A program made the position numbers and the translations under genes. The notes beneath the pieces were generated by a model, which did not search any database, was not told where the DNA came from, and was given only the letters and a program-made list of their open reading frames with translations. This document shows positions 17,858 through 28,035 of a DNA stretch of 64,000 nucleotides, piece after piece. Every line of letters starts with the position of its first letter. Position 1 is the stretch's first letter. The DNA lies in the NCBI GenBank assembly GCA_015232555.1, contig JADFZJ010000011.1, forward strand, positions 1 through 64,000, read 5' to 3'. This stretch comes from Desulfamplus sp. GTDB taxonomy: Bacteria > Desulfobacterota > Desulfobacteria > Desulfobacterales > Desulfobacteraceae.

Positions 17858-19420
17858 CTACACGATGTAATGGCAGCCAATTGATTTTTTATGTCTTATA
17901 GCCGCATTAACTATTATTGAGGCATTGACTACTCCGTTTCTAAGTTCAATGATCTGACGGTTAAGTTTGGCTGCTTTGTAAAACTGAAAAATTCTGTGTG
18001 CATGATAGTTCAAATCCGCACCTGCACGCTCCAACCCTTTGAGATTTCGTACAATTCCAGCATAGTTCCACATGGTTAGTTTTATTAACCTCCAGTCTTG
18101 ATGAAACAGCAGCGGGTCAAACTCTTCGTAACAATCAGGAGATTCCCAGTCAGGAATATTATCGAGCCTTTTCTTAGATATTTCGCTGAAATTTGAATGT
18201 ATATGGTCAGCAGCCTGTTTTGCCCACATAAGCCCCTCAAGCAGAGATGTTGAAGCTAAACGATTTGCACCATGAAGCCCTGTGCAGCTTGTTTCTCCAA
18301 TAGCATACAGATTAGGAAGGGTAGATTGTCCAAACAGATCAACTTTAATTCCACCGCAAAAATAATGAGCTGCTGGTACAACAGGAATCGGCTCTTTAGT
18401 AATATCAATCCCCCCTTTAAGGCATGTAGTGTAAACCTTGGCAAACCGTTCAGAAATGGGACGTTCACCTTTATAGTTTGATGCAATATCAAGCATCATA
18501 AATTCGGTACCGCTTCTTCCCATCTCCTCATATATCCCTCTTGCCACAACATCACGCGGAGCAAGATCACCAAGAGGAGAGTATTTTTCCATAAAATGTT
18601 CGCCCTTGTGGTTAAAAAGTTTTGCCCCTTCCCCTCTTAATGATTCTGAGATAAGAAATCTTTTAATATCTCTGTGATAAAGTGATGTCGGATGGAATTG
18701 AACAAACTGGGCATTAATAATCTCTGCTCCAGCCCTGTATGCCATGCTCATACCATCGCCGGTTGCAGACGCAGGATTTGTGGTGTGCTGATACAGTTCC
18801 CCAAGTCCTCCTGCTGCCAAGATCACACGATGGGCAAAAAAGGTCTCAACACGCTTCTGTTCATTGTTAAGAGCATAAAATCCCATAACTTCGCAAGGTT
18901 GATACATCTCTTGAGTGTCTCTTGACTGATGGTTGTTTGTAATAAGATCAATAGATGTGAATCCTTTAAAAATCGGAAGGTTTATTTTTTTAGCGTAATT
19001 GATAAGAGCCATCTGAATGGTATCACCTGTATGATCTGAATAGTGTAGAATCCTCCGTCTGGAGTGGGCAGCCTCTTCAGTGTAATCTAAATTTCCTGCT
19101 AATGTCCGCGTAAATTCAATTCCAATTTTATTGATCAGAAAATCAAATACAAGTTCTGGACCTTTCCTTGCAAGGAGTTTTACAGCCTCAAGGTTGTTGT
19201 AACCGCAACCAGCTCTTAAAATATCAGCCTCTAAAAGTTCAGGACTATCTGCCTTTTCCCATGCAATAATACCTCCTTGAGCATAGTTAGTTGCAGTTTT
19301 ATCAGCAGCATCTTCTTTTGTTATCGCTACTGTGTTAAGCCCATACTCTTTCAACATAATTGCAGCAGAAAGACCTGCTATGCCAGTACCAATTACGACT
19401 ACATCATAAAAATGTTTCAT
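17858..19420 (-). CDS. nadB: L-aspartate oxidase
   Basis: A 520-residue FAD enzyme that oxidises L-aspartate to iminoaspartate, the first step of quinolinate and NAD synthesis. The FAD-binding GTGIAGLSAAIML lies at the N-terminus. Conserved active-site stretches of the succinate dehydrogenase/NadB family follow (QFHPTSLYH, SESLRGEGAKLFN, LAPRDVVARGI, GLHGANRLASTSLLEG). In anaerobes fumarate can be the electron acceptor instead of oxygen. It clusters with nadA and nadC on the same strand, though gaps are about 90 and 100 bases. It is convergent with the Cache kinase; the intervening 41 bases show no strong hairpin. Confidence 0.95.
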   Translation of the reverse strand: MKHFYDVVVIGTGIAGLSAAIMLKEYGLNTVAITKEDAADKTATNYAQGGIIAWEKADSPELLEADILRAGCGYNNLEAVKLLARKGPELVFDFLINKIGIEFTRTLAGNLDYTEEAAHSRRRILHYSDHTGDTIQMALINYAKKINLPIFKGFTSIDLITNNHQSRDTQEMYQPCEVMGFYALNNEQKRVETFFAHRVILAAGGLGELYQHTTNPASATGDGMSMAYRAGAEIINAQFVQFHPTSLYHRDIKRFLISESLRGEGAKLFNHKGEHFMEKYSPLGDLAPRDVVARGIYEEMGRSGTEFMMLDIASNYKGERPISERFAKVYTTCLKGGIDITKEPIPVVPAAHYFCGGIKVDLFGQSTLPNLYAIGETSCTGLHGANRLASTSLLEGLMWAKQAADHIHSNFSEISKKRLDNIPDWESPDCYEEFDPLLFHQDWRLIKLTMWNYAGIVRNLKGLERAGADLNYHAHRIFQFYKAAKLNRQIIELRNGVVNASIIVNAAIRHKKSIGCHYIV

Positions 19421-19514
19421 TTTACTCTCTCCAGCATACGATTAAAGAGGCTCATATTCTACGCATTATTTTTTTATCTAATTGCAACCTAACAAATATA
19501 ACAACTTCTATTCA

Positions 19515-20669
19515 TTAATCACTTTTTTCCACAATATCGATCATTAACTGCAATGCCTTTTTGGCATCTTCTCGGTATTTTTCTTGAACTGTTATCTCAT
19601 CTAATTGAATATCTGATTGCTTATCTGGATTATCACTTTTATTTAAGCGATGCTGTAAAACAGATTCGAGTGTATTTTTAAGTTTAGCAAGTGTGATTTT
19701 GCTCATGTTATGGCAAACTGACTTACGAAGAGGAACAACTGTTTTATCTTTAAATTGATCAGCCATTCTCTCAACAAATCTTAACTCCGTACCAACTGCC
19801 CACACACTGCCTGCTTTGCCAGCCTTCACGGTTTTCCAGATCATTGATGTAGAGCCTGAATAGTCAGAGGCATTTACAACATCTTCGCTGCATTCAGGGT
19901 GAACAATTACATTAATATCTTTTTCGCTTATTGCCTTAGAAATTCTTGCTGGAATAAAATTTGTTAAATCATTAATTGTATTGCCTTGACTTTGGCTGTA
20001 AGTTTGACGGAATGAATTAATATCATCTACTGTAAAAACCTTGTGAACATGACAAAAGCCGTCCCATAGGAACATTTTTGCTGTTTTAGGATTGCCGCCT
20101 TTTATAGACATGTCTCGTTCAATGGTTATAATTTCATCCTTGCCAAGTCCAAGCCTGTTAGCAGTATTAATGCCAAGATTATAATCAGGTGCAAAAAAGA
20201 GAGATTTGCCCTGATCTAAAAAGTGTTTAACAATCCTTGCAGCATTGGAACTTGTGCAGACAGTCCCACCTCTTGAACCGCAAAATGCCTTCATATCAGC
20301 GTAGGAGTTCATATATACTACAGGAATTATCTCTCTATCGCACAGTGAAGAGATGTTTGCATAACATTTTTCTGCTTGAACCGCATCAATCATCTCTGCC
20401 ATCGGACAGCCTGCGGTTCTGTCAGGAATTAGTACCTTCTGATAAGGTTTTGCAAGCAGAGCAGCACCTTCAGCCATAAACATCACTCCGCAAAAGACTA
20501 TATATTCAGCGTCATTTGCAGCACAATCAACAGCCAATTTATAAGAATCCCCAAGAAAGTCTGCCATCTTTACAATCTCGTCCATCTCATAATGGTGAGC
20601 TGGTATCACAACGGAATTACCAAGACTCTCTTTTATTGCCATTACTTCTTTAAATAGATTATCTGTCAT
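19515..20669 (-). CDS. nadA: quinolinate synthase
   Basis: About 384 residues. It condenses iminoaspartate with dihydroxyacetone phosphate to quinolinate using an oxygen-labile [4Fe-4S] cluster. The three-repeat NadA fold is visible, with HHYEMDEIV, GVMFMAEGAALL, MNSYADMKAFCG, HPECSEDV and CHNMSKITL; cysteines in these segments supply the cluster ligands. A GTG at 20714 would add 15 residues without family support, so the ATG at 20669 is preferred. The protein is longer than usual because of Ser/Gln/Asn- and Asp/Lys-rich insertions (RQTYSQSQGNTINDL; LNKSDNPDKQSDIQLDE). Confidence 0.95.
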   Translation of the reverse strand: MTDNLFKEVMAIKESLGNSVVIPAHHYEMDEIVKMADFLGDSYKLAVDCAANDAEYIVFCGVMFMAEGAALLAKPYQKVLIPDRTAGCPMAEMIDAVQAEKCYANISSLCDREIIPVVYMNSYADMKAFCGSRGGTVCTSSNAARIVKHFLDQGKSLFFAPDYNLGINTANRLGLGKDEIITIERDMSIKGGNPKTAKMFLWDGFCHVHKVFTVDDINSFRQTYSQSQGNTINDLTNFIPARISKAISEKDINVIVHPECSEDVVNASDYSGSTSMIWKTVKAGKAGSVWAVGTELRFVERMADQFKDKTVVPLRKSVCHNMSKITLAKLKNTLESVLQHRLNKSDNPDKQSDIQLDEITVQEKYREDAKKALQLMIDIVEKSD

Positions 20670-20773
20670 TTTAACTCTTATTCCTAAATTTTTTATAAAA
20701 AACGACAATTCCACCCCTTAGAGAGAATTATAACAAAGAACAGATGCTTTTTATCGCTTTACATCTCTCTATT

Positions 20774-21634
20774 TCAAATTTTACGCAAAGAGAAGTCAAA
20801 TGCAGTTACACTGTGGGTCAATGAACCAACAGATATATAATCAACATCAGTTTGGGCAACCTCTTTTATTCTATCAAGAGTCATGTTGCCAGAGGCTTCA
20901 GTTGCAGCTTTACCATTAACTATTTTTACAGCCTCTTTCATTGTGCCAATATCCATATTGTCAAGCATGATTATATCGACATTTGAATCCAACGCCTCTT
21001 GAACCTCTTGTAATGTTCTGGTTTCAACTTCAATTTTAAACTTATCTCCCCACTTACTTCTTACTTTCTCAACAGCTTTGGTTATACTGCCAATTCCATC
21101 TGTATGGTTATCTTTAATCATAACCATATCATAAAGCCCCATTCTGTGGTTAGTGCCTCCACCACATTTGACAGCATATTTTTGAAGCTGCCTCCACCCT
21201 GGAAGAGTCTTACGAGTATCTAATATTTTTGTCTTATTATTTGAAATTGATGAAATTAAATCTGTCCACTTTCTAACCTCTGTGGCAATACCACTTAAAT
21301 GGGAGATAAAGTTGAGTGCCACCCGTTCGCCTTTTAGAAGAGTATTGATTGAGCCGTCAATTTTTGCAACCTTCTGCCCTTTTTTTAAAGTGTCGCCATC
21401 TGAAAAGTAAAACTCAATTTGAGATTCTCTATTAATAGATATTTTATCACTATATTTTTTGTCAACATAACTAAATGCACGAGTAAAGATATCTGCTCCG
21501 CAAAGCACGCCGTCCTGCTTTGCTATAAGCCAGTAGGTATCAGTTCTGCTATCGGTAAATACGGCATCAGTTGTGATATCTCCTAAATCGCCTAAATCTT
21601 CTTCAAATGCCATTTCAAGTAGTTTTTCTATCAT
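20774..21634 (-). CDS. nadC: nicotinate-nucleotide pyrophosphorylase (carboxylating)
   Basis: A 286-residue enzyme that converts quinolinate plus PRPP to nicotinate mononucleotide, CO2 and pyrophosphate. Family motifs are plain: EEDLGDLGDITTDAVF at the N-terminus, ERVALNFISHLSGIAT, DTRKTLPGWR, KCGGGTNHRMGLYDMVMIKDNH, and EVETRTLQEVQEAL. It is the first gene of the nadC-nadA-nadB direction of transcription, completing the de novo NAD branch. Confidence 0.95.
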   Translation of the reverse strand: MIEKLLEMAFEEDLGDLGDITTDAVFTDSRTDTYWLIAKQDGVLCGADIFTRAFSYVDKKYSDKISINRESQIEFYFSDGDTLKKGQKVAKIDGSINTLLKGERVALNFISHLSGIATEVRKWTDLISSISNNKTKILDTRKTLPGWRQLQKYAVKCGGGTNHRMGLYDMVMIKDNHTDGIGSITKAVEKVRSKWGDKFKIEVETRTLQEVQEALDSNVDIIMLDNMDIGTMKEAVKIVNGKAATEASGNMTLDRIKEVAQTDVDYISVGSLTHSVTAFDFSLRKI

Positions 21635-21717
21635 AGCTTTTTACCCTGTCAATATTAATAAGAGTGCTGCTGTCCAAAAAACCTGCCAGCAGGAGAGAGG
21701 AAGAGAGCTTTATAAAT

Positions 21718-22602
21718 TTACTTCCATTTATAAAGCTGCGGAAATTCAAAACATGTATCAAAACCTTCTCTTTCTAAAATATTAATTCCATACTCCATAT
21801 TAACTCCGATATCGCTTACTCCATGTGAGTCATCTCCAGGTACAACTCGTATTCCCATCTTTTTCGCCTCTGCAAGAATAGGGGCAGATATATATGGTTC
21901 TGATGCACCTTTCATAAGTGCCCTTAAATTAAAATCCATAATCAGATTGCTCTTTTTTATCAATTCGAGATTTCTTATGATACTCTGCCAGATTGCAGGT
22001 TTTTTGAGTCTTTCAGGGTAGGCTTCATCAAAAATTCTTATTAAGTCAAAATGTCCAACCACAGCGGGGCTAATAGTTTTGAGCATCTCATACTGTATAT
22101 CAAAATATCGGCAATATAGATTATCAATTCCGCCGACAGAATCTGCTGCATAGCTATAATTATCTTTTGAGTAATCAATGCAGATATCTTCTATATGATT
22201 ATCAGAATAATGGTAAACTGAAATATGGTGAACAGAGCCAACTATGTAATCAGGTTGGAAGTGTCTTATAAGATAAGGGATAAACTCCTTATACCCACTG
22301 TAAGTTTCTGTCTCAAAACCAGTAAACATTGTGATACTATTTTTGTATTTTTTTTGAAGTAATCTGCAATTCTTAATGTATTCCATAAATCTTATGGAAA
22401 GTGTTGCAGCATCAAGTTCAGCAAGTGCTTCGTCAGGGTATCTTAACTCATTAGAAACAGGGTAGATATGCTCTGTAATTCCAACCCATTTAAAGCCGCA
22501 CTTAATATATTGCAAAACAATCTCTTCAAGAGTGTCTCTTGCATGGTTGCAGAACTCTTTGCTGTGTCCACCGTGAACTGATACATGGTTTCTATTTTTC
22601 AT
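21718..22602 (-). CDS. PHP-domain phosphatase, histidinol-phosphatase (HisJ/HisK)-like
   Basis: A 294-residue PHP-superfamily metallophosphoesterase. Metal-binding motifs HGGHSKEFCNHA, GITEHIYP, GFETETYSG, GSVHH, GHFDLIR and PGDDSHG appear in the expected order. The family hydrolyses L-histidinol phosphate in histidine synthesis. No other his gene is near, so the substrate is assigned by family only. It is divergent from the REC-PAS kinase at 22795. Confidence 0.82.
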   Translation of the reverse strand: MKNRNHVSVHGGHSKEFCNHARDTLEEIVLQYIKCGFKWVGITEHIYPVSNELRYPDEALAELDAATLSIRFMEYIKNCRLLQKKYKNSITMFTGFETETYSGYKEFIPYLIRHFQPDYIVGSVHHISVYHYSDNHIEDICIDYSKDNYSYAADSVGGIDNLYCRYFDIQYEMLKTISPAVVGHFDLIRIFDEAYPERLKKPAIWQSIIRNLELIKKSNLIMDFNLRALMKGASEPYISAPILAEAKKMGIRVVPGDDSHGVSDIGVNMEYGINILEREGFDTCFEFPQLYKWK

Positions 22603-22723
22603 AATGATATTGAGGTATCACGGCTTTTATATAAAATCAAGTTTTTCAATAGTGTATCAAATTCTATATTATTTTAATGTAACAATAAGAGTATGTGCTT
22701 ATAATATTTAGATTTGAAATGGC

Positions 22724-22752
22724 TTGACACTTCTCACATAGCCACATAGATT
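22724..22752 (+). promoter_or_regulatory. sigma-70-type promoter for the REC-PAS kinase
   Basis: TTGACA at 22724-22729, a 17-base spacer, then TAGATT at 22747-22752, about 43 bases before the ATG at 22795. Confidence 0.5.
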
Positions 22753-22794
22753 ACTCAAAAATATATACAATTATCTGGAAAGAGGGATATTGTT

Positions 22795-24330
22795 ATGGAA
22801 CAACATAAGATTCTTATAGTTGATGATGACCCTGATGTGCTGCTCTCTTTGTCTGATTTATTAAACGATGAAGGATTTGAAGCAAAGCCTGTTAATTCTG
22901 GTGAGGAGGCTCTTGATGTCTTTTTAGTTTTCAATCCGTCAGTAGTTATTACAGATATGAATATGTCAGGTATGAGCGGGCTTGAACTTTTGCAGGCACT
23001 GAGAAAACTCAATCCCTATGTTCAGATTATAATTATTACAGGATATGCCAGTATCAAAAATGTTGCTGAAGCTATGTCCAATAATGGTGCATTCGCCTAT
23101 TTTCAAAAACCTGTTACAGATTTTGAAATATTTTTTTCAACTATACGTCAGGCTTTTGAAAAAGAGCGGCTTATCAGGGAAAATTATCACTGGGAAGAGC
23201 GGCTCAAAATGGCAAATGCGAGATTTGAAACCATTTTTGAAAATATGGATGCTGTAATATATGTGGCAGATATTAATACTTACGATCTTCTTTATGCAAA
23301 TTCAAAGTTTAAAACTCTATTTGGTAACTATAAAGAGCAAAACAGCAATGGTAAAAGAAAAAAATGTTGGGAACTTTTGCAGAAAATAAATAACGGTCCC
23401 TGCCCATTTTGCACCAACTCAAAGATTGTTGATGCTAATGGAAAACCTTTAAATCCATATACTTGGGAATTTTATAATCCAGTAGTAAAAAAATGGTTCA
23501 GCATAAAGGATCAGGCGATTTATTGGCATGATGGACGTGTTGTAAGGCTTGAAACCGCAATGGATATTACACAATATCATAAGATGTCCCGAGAAGTTGA
23601 AAAATCGAAAAGATTTCAGGCAGTAGGAGTTCTTGCAGGAGGTATTGCCCATGATCTTAATAACACTCTTGCTACAATACTTGGCAATATAAATCTTGCA
23701 CAATTAATATCATCTGATCCAGCGTCAGAAGATTATTTTGTGGCTGCTGAGAGTGGAATTATGCAGGCAAAGACTCTTTCTGGTAAACTTTTAGCTCTTG
23801 CTAAAGGAGACGCTCCAGTAAAAACAGTTGTTGACATGAGGGATATTTTGAACAGCTTTATAAGAGAAAATCAGTTCAGCTCCGAGGTTGTTTTTACCAT
23901 TCGGGATGAATCAAAAGATTCTAACTCCTCCGCATCTGATTTCAATCTTGCTAAAAAGTCAGATTTTAATATTAATGCAGATGCAGATCAGATTAAGACA
24001 GCTATCTATAATATTGTCATCAATGCCAGCGAATCCATGAATCTTAAAGGCAAAATTAATGTTGAACTTAAACGCTATTACAGTGGAATGAGAAACTGTG
24101 ACTATGTGATGACAAGTATCCAGGATACTGGCAAAGGTATAGCATCTTCAAACCTTGATAAAGTATTTGATCCCTATTTCTCCACCAAATTTCAGGGTAA
24201 AGAGAGAGGAACCGGTCTTGGTCTTTCAATTGCCTACTCTATAATAAAAAAGCATGGCGGTTACATTGATATTGACTCTGTTGAGGGAAAAGGAACGCAG
24301 GTTGATGTGTGTTTGCCTGCTGTTTTTTGA
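22795..24330 (+). CDS. histidine kinase with N-terminal receiver and PAS domain
   Basis: A 511-residue soluble protein. A receiver (LIVDDDPDV, phosphoacceptor Asp54 in VITDMNMSGMSG, QKPV) is followed by a PAS domain carrying a CPFC pair (NNGPCPFCTNSK). HisKA has His286 in GGIAHDLNNTLAT, and the ATPase domain has DTGKGIASS and GTGLGLSIA. It has no output domain. The architecture fits a kinase whose activity is gated by phosphorylation of its own receiver. An Asp/Ser/Asn-rich insertion of about 20 residues (SKDSNSSASDFNLAKK) interrupts the ATPase domain. GAGGGA precedes the start. Its stop is five bases from the convergent radical SAM gene. Confidence 0.9.
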   Translation: MEQHKILIVDDDPDVLLSLSDLLNDEGFEAKPVNSGEEALDVFLVFNPSVVITDMNMSGMSGLELLQALRKLNPYVQIIIITGYASIKNVAEAMSNNGAFAYFQKPVTDFEIFFSTIRQAFEKERLIRENYHWEERLKMANARFETIFENMDAVIYVADINTYDLLYANSKFKTLFGNYKEQNSNGKRKKCWELLQKINNGPCPFCTNSKIVDANGKPLNPYTWEFYNPVVKKWFSIKDQAIYWHDGRVVRLETAMDITQYHKMSREVEKSKRFQAVGVLAGGIAHDLNNTLATILGNINLAQLISSDPASEDYFVAAESGIMQAKTLSGKLLALAKGDAPVKTVVDMRDILNSFIRENQFSSEVVFTIRDESKDSNSSASDFNLAKKSDFNINADADQIKTAIYNIVINASESMNLKGKINVELKRYYSGMRNCDYVMTSIQDTGKGIASSNLDKVFDPYFSTKFQGKERGTGLGLSIAYSIIKKHGGYIDIDSVEGKGTQVDVCLPAVF

Positions 24331-24334
24331 ATAA

Positions 24335-25696
24335 TTAGAGTCTCTGAATAATATACAAAAAGGTAGGCAATCTGCTTAAAGTTTTCAATCTGTTAAACTC
24401 GAATAGAACCTCTCTGGATGGTTTATTTATACGAAGCGGGGATAGATAAACCGCCCCTTTCTCTTTTGGTCTCTTGATACTTTCTCTTACAAGTCTTAAA
24501 AAAGCAGGATAGTGCCCTGCTGGCAAATTCTCATCCATAATAAAATTTGCGGTTATCTCAACGTTGTCAAAAAGAGAGTTTATTCTCTGAATCTCCATAA
24601 ATGCCTCTTCAACCTGCAAGGCAGACAGCGGTTTTCCAATCAAATCAAGCGTATCTTGATCCGCTGATTCTAACCCTATATTGATATAACTTCTGTAAGG
24701 CAGTCTGTTAAGCAATTCAAAAAGTTTATGGTCAGCATTCATAAGAGAGCCCACACTGCCAAACATGAAGAGATTTGCCCCTTTCATGTAAGACTTATCA
24801 AATTGAAAGTGTTTATAAGCCTCTTCTGCTGCTGTAATGATAGTATCAATTCCTCCGTCTAAAGAGCTTCCTGCATTCAAACCATCATGATCTCCAAGAA
24901 AAATGGAGTTGTAGTTTATAATATTGTGTCCATATATCTCTTTTAATTGTTCGATCTGCTCTTTTATCTGGTTAAAACTTCTTACTGCAAAGGGTCTGTC
25001 AGATTTTACGCGGCAAAATCTGCATTTATAAAGACAACCGTCTGATATAATTAGAGGTATGATGTCGTAATCAACATGACGGGCATCAGGGGGCATAACT
25101 GTGACTCGGCAGCCTGATGCGTTAAAGAGAGCTTCAGTTTTTTTTTGAAGAGATTGAGGAGTGTTTTTAAGAGCAGACTCAAGAAACTCAATAAAATTAT
25201 GATAATTTTCAAGATTGTGCTCTTTAGCTCTATCATCCAATGAGAATCGCTTTAAATCGCTATTGTGAGATGATTTCCTACTGTTTTTCACACTATCTAA
25301 AGATTTACCGATAATCTCATGCCATGACGACAGAAGTTGATTAACTACTGGTTCATCAAATGGTTTGCCCCCGATGAGTGAGTTGGTAGGGTAGGGGAGG
25401 TTTGGAAGATAATACTCACCGATAGATTCAAAAACTCCTGTATAGCCTCCTGTTGAGTAGTATATCCAGTCGTTTCCCATGGATCGCTTGAGCCATTCAG
25501 ACGGTTGAAGCCATTGCCTGTCTTTACTCTTTGCCCTTACGATCTCATGGTTTAGATTAAATTGAAGTATGGCATCAGAGGTCTCAATTTCAGAGAAGAT
25601 GCCATACTTTAACGGAAAGCTGATTTTTGTATATTCATCAGCTCCTCGTTTGTTAAGGGTGATTTTGCAATAAGGGATTGATAATGTGTTAAACAT
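24335..25696 (-). CDS. radical SAM protein of unknown function
   Basis: 453 residues with a radical SAM cluster motif C-x3-C-x2-C (GCLYKCRFC) and the following features of a TIM-barrel radical SAM core (FLGDHDGLNAG, INIGLESADQDTLDLIG). The first 200 residues are not a family I recognise. It is not a glycyl-radical activase: it lacks that group's small size and its typical ferredoxin-like insert. It precedes an acyl-CoA ligase start by about 20 bases on the same strand reading, so the pair may be co-transcribed. The substrate is unknown. Confidence 0.8.
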   Translation of the reverse strand: MFNTLSIPYCKITLNKRGADEYTKISFPLKYGIFSEIETSDAILQFNLNHEIVRAKSKDRQWLQPSEWLKRSMGNDWIYYSTGGYTGVFESIGEYYLPNLPYPTNSLIGGKPFDEPVVNQLLSSWHEIIGKSLDSVKNSRKSSHNSDLKRFSLDDRAKEHNLENYHNFIEFLESALKNTPQSLQKKTEALFNASGCRVTVMPPDARHVDYDIIPLIISDGCLYKCRFCRVKSDRPFAVRSFNQIKEQIEQLKEIYGHNIINYNSIFLGDHDGLNAGSSLDGGIDTIITAAEEAYKHFQFDKSYMKGANLFMFGSVGSLMNADHKLFELLNRLPYRSYINIGLESADQDTLDLIGKPLSALQVEEAFMEIQRINSLFDNVEITANFIMDENLPAGHYPAFLRLVRESIKRPKEKGAVYLSPLRINKPSREVLFEFNRLKTLSRLPTFLYIIQRL

Positions 25697-25716
25697 TTTT
25701 ACAACTTAAACCTAAA

Positions 25717-27366
25717 TCATTTTGCGTATTGAACTCTTAATACTTTTTTATCTAATTTACCCACGCCTGTTTTTGCAATAGTATCAACAAATATGACTCT
25801 ATCAGGAATTCCATACTTAGGGATATTGCCCTTTTCAAATTCATTTACAAATATCTGTTTGATCTCCTGTTCAAAATCTTGACCTTTGTATGCATCTTTC
25901 AGTACAGCCAAAATAATAGGACGCTCTCCCCATTTCTCATCAGGAACACCAATAGCAGCAGATTCACTTACAGCAGGATGCTGGCTTATTATATCTTCAA
26001 GTGTCAAAGAAGATATCCATTCTCCACCAGTTTTGATAACATCTTTTAGCCTGTCTGTAATTTTAAGATACCCCTCTTCGTCAATATAGCCAACATCTCC
26101 AGTGTGAAGCCAGCCATCAAACCAAAGTTCTTCACTTTTTTCAGGATTATGCAGATATCCTTGAGTAAGCCAAGGTGCTCTTGCCACAACCTCACCAGTA
26201 TGAACACCGTCATGTGGAACAGGGTTTCCTAAAGGATCAACAATCTCAATGTCAATCATTGGAATTGTAAGACCTGTTTTACATCTAATATCAATTTGTC
26301 TCTCTTCGTCCCAATCAAACATGTGTGGCTTAAGATGAGCAACCGTCAGAATAGGACAAGTCTCTGACATACCATATGCTGTGTATAGGTTTATTTTTGC
26401 GTTTAATCCAGCTTTGCAAAGACCTTTTGAAAGAGCGGAACCCCCAATAACAACCTTCCAATTTGAAAGATCAATTTTGTTAATAATCGGAGAGTTGACC
26501 AGCATGTGGATAATTGTAGGAACGCAGTGAGAAAAAGTCACCTTATTACCAACAACAAGTTTAAGAATCATCTCTGGTTCATATCTGCCAGGATATACCT
26601 GTTTGTTGCCAAGCATGGTAAAGAGATAGGGCATTCCCCACGCATGAACATGAAACATCGGAGTCAGTGGCATATAGACATCAGCAGAGGTCATAACAGC
26701 TTGAGAATGAATAGCACATAATCCTGTCATCAATCCATAGGTGTGTAGAACAAGCTGTCTGTGGCTGAAATATACACCTTTAGGGTTTCCTGTGGTGCCT
26801 GATGTGTAAAAAGTGGTAGCTCTGGCATTTTCATCAAAATCAGGAAAATCATAACTATCACCAGCTTCTTTTAGGATATCTTCGTATATCCCATCAAATT
26901 GAATTGATGTTTGCAGCTCTTTATCTGTCTCTTTAATAAGAATTATCTTTTTGACAGTCTCTATCTTATCTTTGATAGGCTCAAGCAGAGGTACAAGCTC
27001 AGAGTTGACAATAATAACATCATCTTCTGCATGGTTTATTGTGTATAAAAGCTGTTCAGGGGATAGTCTAATGTGCACTGTATGAAGGATTGCCCCCATC
27101 ATTGGAACAGCAAAATAGCACTCAAGATAACGATGGCTGTCAAAATCCATCATTGCAACTGTATCGCCTTGCTTTACACCAAGAGCTTCAAGGGCATTTG
27201 CAAGTTTTGCAACTCGCTTATGCAAATCCCGATAGGTGTATTTCATCTGGTCCCTGTATATGATCTCCTGATTTGGTGAACGGATCAGAGAATTTCTGAA
27301 GATGTTCTTTATTAAAAGAGGATAAGTGTAGGCTGATTCACATTTTTCAATGATTTTTACTCCCAT
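25717..27366 (-). CDS. medium/long-chain acyl-CoA ligase (AMP-forming)
   Basis: A 549-residue ANL-superfamily enzyme that activates a fatty acid to acyl-AMP and then acyl-CoA. The P-loop-like motif is FYTSGTTGNPKGV. The A5-type motif is YGMSETCP, the hinge is GWLHTGDVGYIDEEGYLKITDRLKD, and the C-terminal catalytic Lys lies in KTGVGKLDKK. Overall it resembles AlkK/medium-chain ligases. It would feed beta-oxidation through the acyl-CoA dehydrogenase and ETF encoded later in the window. It lies just upstream of the radical SAM gene in the same direction. Confidence 0.92.
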   Translation of the reverse strand: MGVKIIEKCESAYTYPLLIKNIFRNSLIRSPNQEIIYRDQMKYTYRDLHKRVAKLANALEALGVKQGDTVAMMDFDSHRYLECYFAVPMMGAILHTVHIRLSPEQLLYTINHAEDDVIIVNSELVPLLEPIKDKIETVKKIILIKETDKELQTSIQFDGIYEDILKEAGDSYDFPDFDENARATTFYTSGTTGNPKGVYFSHRQLVLHTYGLMTGLCAIHSQAVMTSADVYMPLTPMFHVHAWGMPYLFTMLGNKQVYPGRYEPEMILKLVVGNKVTFSHCVPTIIHMLVNSPIINKIDLSNWKVVIGGSALSKGLCKAGLNAKINLYTAYGMSETCPILTVAHLKPHMFDWDEERQIDIRCKTGLTIPMIDIEIVDPLGNPVPHDGVHTGEVVARAPWLTQGYLHNPEKSEELWFDGWLHTGDVGYIDEEGYLKITDRLKDVIKTGGEWISSLTLEDIISQHPAVSESAAIGVPDEKWGERPIILAVLKDAYKGQDFEQEIKQIFVNEFEKGNIPKYGIPDRVIFVDTIAKTGVGKLDKKVLRVQYAK

Positions 27367-27457
27367 GATGCGTTTTCTCTCCTATGATTTTGTGATTATA
27401 AATAAATAAGCCTTATACCTCCCCACTCTTAGAAAGGTAAGGGCTGTTAACTTTTTA

Positions 27458-27829
27458 TCATGCTTTTTCAAGTATAAAGTCCGCCTGAACTTCACCGCCA
27501 AGAATGTGCTTTTCAAAAACCTGTTTTGCCTTTGCTGGATCCATTTTTTGATAGACTGTAGGCTTTTCGATGCCTTTGACATGAACCGTCATATTAGGTT
27601 CAGTGCTGCACTCCCCAATACATTCTCCAGCCAAAATTCTTATATCAGCTTTTTCAGACGCTGCTTTTGCCTCAAGAAGTGCCTCCATAACTTTTCTTGC
27701 ACCAGTTTCAATACCACAATTATCCATGTGAACAGTTATTGTAACAGAAGCCTCTCCACCACGTAAAGCCAAAGTATGAGCAGCCTTCTCCTTAATTTTT
27801 TTAAGATCATCAATAGTTAATTTTGCCAT
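27458..27829 (-). CDS. thioredoxin-fold [2Fe-2S] ferredoxin-like protein
   Basis: About 123 residues, with DNCGIETGARKVMEALL, then GECIGECSTEPNMTV. This is the NuoE/thioredoxin-like ferredoxin pattern seen as small subunits or accessory electron carriers of hydrogenase and NADH-linked complexes. Three cysteines are evident (one in NCGI, two in CIGEC), so the fourth cluster ligand is not obvious. The start is taken at MAKLTIDDL because GGGGA lies about 10 bases upstream; a start seven codons earlier is also open. It is separate from any visible partner enzyme. Confidence 0.82.
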   Translation of the reverse strand: MAKLTIDDLKKIKEKAAHTLALRGGEASVTITVHMDNCGIETGARKVMEALLEAKAASEKADIRILAGECIGECSTEPNMTVHVKGIEKPTVYQKMDPAKAKQVFEKHILGGEVQADFILEKA

Positions 27830-28035
27830 CTGATTTATTCCCCTATTCATTATACTATTTTGATTTTTATTGTATTGCTTTTAATGATCAATTATACATG
27901 ATTTATATAAATAATTTTAGTCCATAAAAATGAATGTACTTTTAATAGCATACAAATCAACATAATCATAAAAAAAATATTGTTTAATCATAAAAAAAAG
28001 ATTTTCCATAACATTAAATTTAAGGGGAATTTATA

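Noticed and set aside
24335-25696. Activase for the glycyl radical enzyme
   Set aside because: It is a radical SAM protein with C-x3-C-x2-C, but is far larger than activases, lies 13 kb away and shows no activase ferredoxin insert.
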